Notes under the pieces: model-generated
Database searches by the model: none
What the model was told of the DNA's origin: nothing
What the model saw: the letters and a program-made list of their open reading frames with translations, nothing else
Position numbers and translations under genes: made by a program
Assembly (NCBI GenBank): GCA_003663225.1
Contig: QMZP01000018.1
Span: 1 to 9,795 of the forward strand
From: Candidatus Aenigmatarchaeota archaeon
GTDB lineage: Archaea; Aenigmatarchaeota; Aenigmatarchaeia; QMZP01
Direction of reading: 5' to 3'
DNA length: 9,795 nt
Part shown: positions 5,098 to 9,795 of the stretch, piece after piece
Layout: every line of letters begins with the position of its first letter
How positions within the stretch are numbered: the first letter of the stretch is position 1

Positions 5098-5126
5098 AGT
5101 ATACCACAACACAGGCAATTCTAAAC
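5098..5126 (-). promoter_or_regulatory. Promoter P5, leftward, drives the Y-like RNA/Ro60/tRNA unit
   Basis: On the minus strand, GTTTAG (5126-5121) and TATACT (5103-5098) are 17 nt apart, with TGG before the -10. Six bases then lead to 5091, the first paired base of RNA 3. The match to the window's promoter set, and its precise placement, argue that the RNAs are read in the Ro60 direction. Confidence 0.75.
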
Positions 5127-5140
5127 ACTGGTGAAGCAAA

Positions 5141-5761
5141 ATGCTGGCTATAATCAGTTTGGCTCTGTCTTTAGCCCAAGCGCCCAACTTGGCACTCATC
5201 TACCATACCGACAGGCTTTTCAGTTACCGCCTCGTGGCCGACCGGCCCCTACCCAAAGGCAGCCTGCTTATCCTTATTACTAAGAGTCCCCTGCAGGCCA
5301 CCGGCCCCGCTTTGAGCTGGAAGAAAACGATTTGCTTCGGCAGCATTGCTGTTTGGCGAAAGACAGATGAACGAATCAGGCGTTATTACCAGTCATTCGA
5401 TGTAACGACGTGCTATCCGGCCAGGCTGGGCAAGATTTTCTGGGTTCTTGCCACGCCTTCAGGTTGTTGGTGGGGCGTTTGCTGGGGGCCATGTAGTCCA
5501 ATGCGGCATAATAGTTTTGGGCACGCGAGTGGGCTCGGCGGCGGGGAGAGCCGATGTGCGCCCCGCTGCACGCGGGTTCGAATCCCGCCGTGTCCACCAG
5601 CGTTCAAGTTTGTGAACAGGCCCAGCAGGGTAAACTCTCCACGAAATGAAGAGAAAGGTTCAGCGAATCATCAACGCCCTCAACCGCTGGTGGGAACTGC
5701 GCCGGTTCCCCGAGAGGTTGAAGTATCAACGTTTCTTGGAGCGCAATCTCTTCAATCTTGA
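5141..5761 (+). CDS. Doubtful ORF, possible small secreted protein in its first part
   Basis: This is an open frame of 206 codons. The first ~120 residues have a plausible composition: a hydrophobic start (MLAIISLALSLAQAPNLALI), then mixed sequence such as SWKKTICFGSIAVWRKTDER and YYQSFDVTTCYPARLGKIFW. From about 5519 the frame runs through a tRNA-like element and then over the start of the gene at 5646, and the text there is a shadow. No ribosome site precedes the ATG at 5141. A gene broken or frameshifted near its end is possible, and so is a chance frame. If it is rejected, 5127-5518 holds no other convincing gene. Confidence 0.28.
   Translation: MLAIISLALSLAQAPNLALIYHTDRLFSYRLVADRPLPKGSLLILITKSPLQATGPALSWKKTICFGSIAVWRKTDERIRRYYQSFDVTTCYPARLGKIFWVLATPSGCWWGVCWGPCSPMRHNSFGHASGLGGGESRCAPRCTRVRIPPCPPAFKFVNRPSRVNSPRNEEKGSANHQRPQPLVGTAPVPREVEVSTFLGAQSLQS
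5519..5599 (+). ncRNA. tRNA-like RNA with canonical D, T and acceptor arms but abnormal core
   Basis: Acceptor arms GGGCACG (5519-5525) and CGTGTCC (5589-5595) pair over 7 bp with one G-U, followed by A and CCA. The T arm GCGGG-TTCGAAT-CCCGC (5572-5588) is perfect. The D-type arm GGCTC/GAGCC (5532-5536 with 5548-5552) holds the usual GCTC/GAGC stem. However, 6 nt, not 2, join the acceptor to this arm. The anticodon position has only GTGCg/tGCAC with a 6-nt loop, and there is no variable loop. A competing GCGGGG/CCCCGC helix is possible. CATAAT (5507-5512) lies 6 nt before the 5' end, though no -35 is clear. It could be a decayed tRNA or a tRNA mimic like the YrlA class of Y RNA. Confidence 0.5.
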
Positions 5762-5981
5762 TGAAAACGGCGACATAAACACGATACTCGGCCACTGGAT
5801 ACATATCCGCCGAAGGTCGGATGGTCGCTTCAATCAGCGTGATATACAGGACGCCTTGCGGAACCTCGACCTGCTGATTGAAACGGCCAGCTTCATGAAA
5901 GAAGTCATTCAAAATCTTGAACAAGAAGCGGAGAGTGAAGGGCATGGAGTCGAGGCGAAGCGAACTGTGCGTGAATGTTGA
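5646..5981 (+). CDS. Hypothetical basic helical protein
   Basis: 111 residues, beginning MKRKVQRIINALNRWWELRR, basic at the N-terminus. LRNLDLLIETASFMKEVIQN, followed by an acidic run, suggests a long C-terminal helix or coiled coil. There is no membrane segment. The ribosome site is weak (AGGG about 16 nt upstream), so the true start is uncertain. Its end overlaps the next gene by 38 bp. It is the first gene of the rightward operon that leads to the endolysin. I do not recognise a family. Confidence 0.6.
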   Translation: MKRKVQRIINALNRWWELRRFPERLKYQRFLERNLFNLDENGDINTILGHWIHIRRRSDGRFNQRDIQDALRNLDLLIETASFMKEVIQNLEQEAESEGHGVEAKRTVREC

Positions 5982-6216
5982 AGTTGACCCGCTGAGCCAT
6001 CTTTTTGAGTATCCCGAAGTCGTAGAATATTTCAAGCAGGGCAAACTCACCATAGCCCCGCAGAAGGCCAAGTTGCAAATAGGTGCCGTTTCTCTCGTTT
6101 CATATGGCGACGATTCGGCTGATGCATTGCGGCGTTTGGTTTATATGTGCAAGGCCATCAGCGTGGAATACAGTTTGTTGCGGCGATTCTTCTTTACAGG
6201 AGGAGATAAAGAATGA
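5944..6216 (+). CDS. Hypothetical 90-residue protein
   Basis: I start it at the ATG at 5944, preceded by GAGTGAAGGG. An in-frame TTG at 5917 has no ribosome site. The protein begins MESRRSELCVNVEVDPLSHL. It has mixed strands and helices (VSYGDDSADALRRLVYMCK) and a basic aromatic C-terminal part (YSLLRRFFFTGGDKE). There is no signal or membrane segment. It overlaps the preceding gene by 38 bp and the kinase gene through ATGA, so translation is coupled. Function is unknown. Confidence 0.6.
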   Translation: MESRRSELCVNVEVDPLSHLFEYPEVVEYFKQGKLTIAPQKAKLQIGAVSLVSYGDDSADALRRLVYMCKAISVEYSLLRRFFFTGGDKE

Positions 6217-7109
6217 CAGAAGTGCCCATCCTTGTTGTGGGAGACAGTTTCCTTGACATTTTGCTTGACGTTGGAGCCACGACTGAGGCTGAAGATGCAC
6301 CTACCTACAAGGCCAACCGGACGTATGCGGCTTGGGGTGGGGCGGCTAATGTTGCTTGGTGCCTTGAGTGGATGAACCTGCCGGTTTCTTCTGCTCTATG
6401 CTGGCCTTACCGCGATTCGAGTATAGCCAAGTGGGGCAGCGGCCAGATTATGACGCCAGCACAACCTTATCCCTGTGCCACTACGGCTCCATTGCAGGTT
6501 CGCATGAGGTTGCGTGATAACAATGGTCGGCTTTGCCGGATAGATTTTCCGGCCCCAGAAGAACCATACTATTTCAGCGGATGGAAAGATGATTTGCAGC
6601 GAATGCTTAACGACAAGGAGTGGAAAGTGATTGTCATTGCTGACCACGGATATCTGCCTGAGCTTATCAATGAGGTTGTTGGCCAGATTAGCCTGAATTG
6701 CGAGACCATCATCATCTACGATTGCAACTGTCGGGTGCCGCCACCCCAAAGGTTGCTGAAGCATGAAAACTGTATCATCAAGGCCAATCAGTCTGAGATT
6801 GAGCGCTGGCCTTACCTGAAGCATACCGCCTTGACTCTCGTTGTGACACGAGAAACTGAGCCGACGCAGCTCTTTGTGAATGGCTGCCTGTATGGCACTT
6901 ATGAAGTGCCTGCCCAGATAGCTCCTGCTTCATGGGAATATTCTGGGGCCGGTGATGCTTTTGTTGCCCGTCTTGCAGCCCAGTGTGCTTGGGTTGCTCC
7001 TGGAGACCTTACTCCTCATTTCTTGGAAGAAGCTATTCGCAATGCCCAACTATTTGTGCTTGAATACATGAGCCGCTGGCATGAGCGATACAAAGAGGTG
7101 AGTGGATGA
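6213..7109 (+). CDS. PfkB/ribokinase-family kinase, RfaE1 (HldE kinase domain)-like
   Basis: A sugar kinase of 298 residues. The PfkB-family marks are in order: VVGDSFLD at 8-15, GGAANVA at 42-48 (sugar-binding glycines), ADHGYL at 143-148 (compare the SDYGKG block), KANQSE at 190-195 (compare KPNxxE), and SGAGDAF at 244-250 with the catalytic base at D248. The VVGDxxLD start plus GGAANVA resembles RfaE1, the heptose-7-phosphate kinase part of HldE, more than ribokinase. The cytidylyltransferase-like part of HldE is absent. GGAGGAG precedes the ATG, which overlaps the previous stop. The substrate cannot be fixed from sequence. Heptose or another phosphosugar for surface or nucleotide chemistry is inference. 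Confidence 0.82.
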   Translation: MTEVPILVVGDSFLDILLDVGATTEAEDAPTYKANRTYAAWGGAANVAWCLEWMNLPVSSALCWPYRDSSIAKWGSGQIMTPAQPYPCATTAPLQVRMRLRDNNGRLCRIDFPAPEEPYYFSGWKDDLQRMLNDKEWKVIVIADHGYLPELINEVVGQISLNCETIIIYDCNCRVPPPQRLLKHENCIIKANQSEIERWPYLKHTALTLVVTRETEPTQLFVNGCLYGTYEVPAQIAPASWEYSGAGDAFVARLAAQCAWVAPGDLTPHFLEEAIRNAQLFVLEYMSRWHERYKEVSG

Positions 7110-8455
7110 TGAATTATGCCCGCTTATGCGAAAATGCAGATATTTGGGGTTATGATGCGGCGTTTTCCGTCATTGCTTTCCTGCAGGCCATCAATAGCCC
7201 TCGTCTAAGCGACCTGCCGGAATTTGCTCGATGGATTGACGAAGCGGGCAAGCAATATGACATCAATCAGCGCATTCTGCTGGCGATAGCCCAGAAAGAG
7301 CAAAGTTTCCTGACTCGCCCCAAAGGCGGCAGAGGATGGCGACGGGCATTGCAGTATACGATGGGGTATGGAGCAACCGACAGAGGTGATATCCCCAAAT
7401 ATGCTGGCTGCAGGACTCAGGTCTTTGCAGCGGCTGAAGGCTTGAGGAGATATTGGGACAGTGGCCGTGTGCAGAAGATGGTCGGCAAACCGCTGGCCGA
7501 AACTCTGCCGTGGACGAAAAACACTCCCACTGGTAAAATCATACCAGAGAATGAAGCTACTGCTGCCCTTTACTTGTATACACCGCATTTGTCCGGTGCT
7601 CGTGATTTTGTTAGAGTATGGCGCTGGTTGAAAGGAGTTGAGGCCAAGATGGCTGCTGAAGACAGACTCTATCCGGAGGGCTATCCCAAGCCATTGCGGA
7701 GATATGGGAGAGTTGACCCTGGCCATGTGAAATACTGGTTTGGTAATCCCTGCCAGGCAAGCCATTTTGTAAGTCACAGGGTTCCGATACTCGGTCGTGT
7801 ATATGTCCATCGTCGCGTTGCTGAGGCATTTGAACAGGTTCTCAAAGAGATTGAAGAAGCGGGGCTGGCCGAACTAATTGACCTTTCAGATTATGGTGGC
7901 ACTTACTGCTGTCGGCGCGTGCGGGGAGGCCGGGCATATTCGCCCCATGCGTGGGGTATTGCCATTGATTTGAATGTGCATCATCTACAGGGGCCAAACG
8001 GCGAGTATCGGGCCGGTCGAACCAACTGGCGCTGCAGGCCAAGCGAGATACCAAACAGCCTGAAACGGCTTGCTCCCTTTTTCCGGCGCTGGGGGTTTTC
8101 GTGGGGCGGCGACTGGAAGTCTTTCAAAGACCCGATGCATTTCGAGGCCACAGCCCTCACGGTGAAGCTGTTGGAAGGCGGCGAATTGCCGCAGAAGTTC
8201 ATTGAGGTTTGTCGTGCCGGTCAGCAGCCACAACTTGGCTACGTGCCCGGAGAAGTTAAAGTTGTTTTGTTGCCCGACAATAAAGTTATCCCATGCAATG
8301 CCTATTTCGATGGCGAGAAGGCCAAATGCAACTTACGTGAACTGGCCGAAGGTCTGGGATATGTGGTTGCCGACCATATCCCCGACCAGAGAAAAGTGTA
8401 TCTTGTGCCCAGAGAGGCCAAGGCACATCTTATACCCAAGGAGGCTGATGCATGA
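7106..8455 (+). CDS. Endolysin: transglycosylase-like + M15 peptidase + C-terminal stalk-like domain
   Basis: 449 residues acting on the peptidoglycan. The N-terminal domain (about 38-180) looks like a lysozyme/Slt-type glycosidase: ILLAIAQKEQSF at 57-68 with E65 as the likely catalytic acid, then TMGYG at 85-89. The middle domain (about 200-350) is an M15 (VanY/L-alanyl-D-glutamate-type) zinc peptidase. Its SPHAWGIAIDLN (279-290) gives H281 and D288, and DPMHFE (342-347) gives H345, with WGGDW just before. The last 65 residues (VVLLPDNKVI, CNLRELAEGLGYVV, KVYLVP) resemble the copper amine oxidase N-terminal-like stalk domain. There is no signal peptide or membrane helix, so a holin elsewhere or a structural (virion) role is needed. 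It is coupled to the kinase through ATGATG, with GAGGTG upstream. Confidence 0.88.
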   Translation: MMNYARLCENADIWGYDAAFSVIAFLQAINSPRLSDLPEFARWIDEAGKQYDINQRILLAIAQKEQSFLTRPKGGRGWRRALQYTMGYGATDRGDIPKYAGCRTQVFAAAEGLRRYWDSGRVQKMVGKPLAETLPWTKNTPTGKIIPENEATAALYLYTPHLSGARDFVRVWRWLKGVEAKMAAEDRLYPEGYPKPLRRYGRVDPGHVKYWFGNPCQASHFVSHRVPILGRVYVHRRVAEAFEQVLKEIEEAGLAELIDLSDYGGTYCCRRVRGGRAYSPHAWGIAIDLNVHHLQGPNGEYRAGRTNWRCRPSEIPNSLKRLAPFFRRWGFSWGGDWKSFKDPMHFEATALTVKLLEGGELPQKFIEVCRAGQQPQLGYVPGEVKVVLLPDNKVIPCNAYFDGEKAKCNLRELAEGLGYVVADHIPDQRKVYLVPREAKAHLIPKEADA

Positions 8456-8700
8456 TGGATATACAAAAGGATTTCGAGGATGTCTTGCGAATTGCCCAGT
8501 TGGAACGGGCAGTTCAGCAAGCCGTTTCAGTAGTCCAGAGGCTGGACTCGTTACGTAAAGACCTGCCCACAATGGTAGGCCAGCTTCGTGGTGGTGCTGA
8601 AGCGGCCCGTGAACTGGGCAAGCCAGAGCTGGCCGAGAAGTTTGAGCGCATAGCGGCAATCGTTGAAGAGAGGGCCGGTGACTTCCTCGGCACGCGGTGA
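8452..8700 (+). CDS. Small helical/coiled-coil protein
   Basis: 82 residues, nearly all helix-forming, with heptad-like hydrophobic spacing (IQKDFEDVLRIAQLERAVQQ, then SVVQRLDSLRKDL and KFERIAAIVEERA). There is no signal peptide and no membrane segment, so a simple holin is unlikely. AAGGAGG lies upstream and the ATG overlaps the endolysin stop, so it is made in step with the endolysin. It might be a partner or regulator of it. I know no family. Confidence 0.7.
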   Translation: MMDIQKDFEDVLRIAQLERAVQQAVSVVQRLDSLRKDLPTMVGQLRGGAEAARELGKPELAEKFERIAAIVEERAGDFLGTR

Positions 8701-8707
8701 GCGCCAT

Positions 8708-9058
8708 ATGAAGCTTGCCGTATGGCAGATTGATGCAACACCTCGACCGCCAGCCGTGCTCGAAGATTATGTCAAGTTCTCCGTCGAGCACGGTGCAGAC
8801 ATAATTGTTTTTCCTGAGCTCTTGGGTTGCTGGTTGAGTGCCACGCCAGTAGGGCTGCCCCGATGGCTGCTCAAATTGGAGGCTGCGCTGGTCAAAGCTT
8901 ATATTGGAACCGTAGACAGTCCCATACTGGTCGCATTTGGCACGAGCAAGCTTGAGATAGCTAAAGCATCAGACGTTATAGCACTTGCACCATACGGCCA
9001 GGTCGGTATGCTGTTGTGTACGGATTCGGAGTGCCAGTGGCGTGCGCTTGAGGCGTGA
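8708..9058 (+). CDS. Very short nitrilase-fold protein
   Basis: I start at the ATG at 8708, which gives 116 residues beginning MKLAVWQIDATPRP. This matches the nitrilase/carbon-nitrogen hydrolase opening, and GADIIVFPEL at 29-38 carries the first catalytic residue, E37. The third block is also there: GQVGMLLCTDSE (97-108), matching the usual G-x-x-I-C-x-D with nucleophile C104. The middle and C-terminal parts of the normal 260-300-residue enzyme are missing, and the catalytic Lys has only K81 or K86 as candidates, much closer to the Cys than usual. It could be a degenerate or minimal amidase. The ribosome site is weak (GGTGAG). It starts 7 bp after the previous stop. Confidence 0.65.
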   Translation: MKLAVWQIDATPRPPAVLEDYVKFSVEHGADIIVFPELLGCWLSATPVGLPRWLLKLEAALVKAYIGTVDSPILVAFGTSKLEIAKASDVIALAPYGQVGMLLCTDSECQWRALEA

Positions 9059-9064
9059 GCGACT

Positions 9065-9795
9065 ATGACTATTCAGTGGGGCAAGTCAAGCGGTGCAGAC
9101 ATAAACCTGAGCTTTAGCGGCAACTGCGCGCTTGATGGATGCCGGATAGTGGGCTCGGGGGCCGATGATGACATCGCCCTGGATTGGGCCTGGCCGGCGA
9201 CAGATGTCCATACAATGTTGCCGCTGGATGGCACCCTCGAAAACTGGGGCACTGGCGCCGACTGGGTCGTAACAAATGGAGTTGAATGGGTGCAGCCCGG
9301 CTGGATGGGCCCGCAGGCCGCGCGCACTCCCAACTTTGGCGGATGGAAGCAAATGGCACGCGCTGACGATTATTGCACCCCGCTGACAGGGATAACTCGT
9401 GAACTGTGGCTGAGGCGAGAAGAAGATGTGACGAGCGGTCGTCGCTTCCGGTTCAACAAGGGATTTACGTGGGATCCCCTGTTCTACTATCCAGTTTACG
9501 GCTGGGCTTCCGAGGCCTTTTTCCCGAATGGGGCCTTCAGGGTTGAACATATAGAGTGGCTGATTGATATCGACTTGCAATGGCACCACTTCTGCCTCGA
9601 ATGGGACGCTGAGGCCGACAGGGCGACACTATATGTAGATGGCATGGTCGCAGGCACTTTGGATAACACGGGGTTAGAACCTGCATCGCACCGCACGGAA
9701 ATCTGGACCGACAGCGCGGGTGGAGCATATCACTTCGATGCCCTTGTTATTGCAGAAAGGCCGCTACATGGCGGAGAATTCACACCCCACCGCTA
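9065..9795 (+). CDS. LamG/concanavalin-like protein, partial, runs off right edge
   Basis: An open frame of 243 codons with no stop before the edge, beginning MTIQWGKSSGADINLSFSGN 6 nt after the previous stop. From residue 53 it reads like a LamG/ConA-like jelly roll: PLDGTLENWGTGADWVV, a middle strand set with RELWLRREED, then the LamG signature WHHFCLEWDAEADRATLYVD (173-192) followed by GMVAGTL. Such domains occur in phage tail, fibre and capsid decoration proteins and bind glycans. No signal peptide is seen. Its place after endolysin-type genes fits a late structural cluster. Confidence 0.75.
   Translation, partial: MTIQWGKSSGADINLSFSGNCALDGCRIVGSGADDDIALDWAWPATDVHTMLPLDGTLENWGTGADWVVTNGVEWVQPGWMGPQAARTPNFGGWKQMARADDYCTPLTGITRELWLRREEDVTSGRRFRFNKGFTWDPLFYYPVYGWASEAFFPNGAFRVEHIEWLIDIDLQWHHFCLEWDAEADRATLYVDGMVAGTLDNTGLEPASHRTEIWTDSAGGAYHFDALVIAERPLHGGEFTPHR

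Noticed and set aside
5149..5154. TATAAT as a rightward promoter for the 5141 frame
   Set aside because: It lies inside the frame itself and has no -35 of either type at 16-18 bp.
5572..5599. Phage attachment site made of a tRNA 3' end
   Set aside because: The matching 7-bp acceptor 5' arm and a D-type arm are also present upstream, so it is a whole tRNA-like element. No integrase gene is in the window.
5604..6071. Leftward 155-codon frame
   Set aside because: Antisense to the two coupled small genes at 5646-6216. No ribosome site or promoter was found for it.
9073..9589. Leftward frames of 81-167 codons at the right edge
   Set aside because: They are antisense to the open LamG-like frame, which carries a recognisable domain signature.

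Overview
The window looks like part of a double-stranded DNA tailed phage or prophage. The evidence is short overlapping genes with strong GGAGG-type ribosome sites, two phage-style tRNA genes, a peptidoglycan-cleaving enzyme, and a LamG-like surface or tail protein running off the right edge. The host cannot be named from the sequence. Four leftward and one rightward promoter share one consensus, GTTTAG-N17/18-TATAMT, which suggests a single host or phage sigma specificity. A sixth site is a looser match.

Layout. At 1-492 there are two small leftward genes. At 493-1049 lies a control region with leftward promoters, one rightward promoter, copies of an ACCGGCCCGA repeat and an inverted repeat. 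At 1050-1631 is a basic, His-rich orphan gene ending at a strong terminator. At 1694-2274 is a repeat-rich intergenic region: five units of about 35 bp, a 24-bp perfect inverted repeat and 10-bp repeats. It resembles an origin or a large control site. At 2275-2580 is a small orphan gene, and at 2610-2953 a leftward small gene that appears frameshifted.

The centre (3021-5126) is the most interesting part and reads leftward as one unit: a promoter, three tandem structured RNAs that look like Y RNAs, an intrinsic-terminator-like hairpin, a Ro60/Rsr protein (TROVE plus vWA domains), then tRNA-Glu(UUC) and tRNA-Glu(CUC). A tRNA-like but non-canonical RNA (5519-5599) lies on the other strand about 430 bp beyond the array. 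I infer a phage-borne Ro60 ribonucleoprotein module linked to tRNA supply, with several different Y-like RNAs per Ro60.

The right part (5646-9795) is a compact rightward operon, largely coupled by ATGA overlaps. It holds two orphan genes, a PfkB/RfaE1-like sugar kinase, a multidomain endolysin (transglycosylase-like, M15 peptidase, C-terminal stalk-like), a small helical protein, a very short nitrilase-fold protein and the start of a LamG-like protein.
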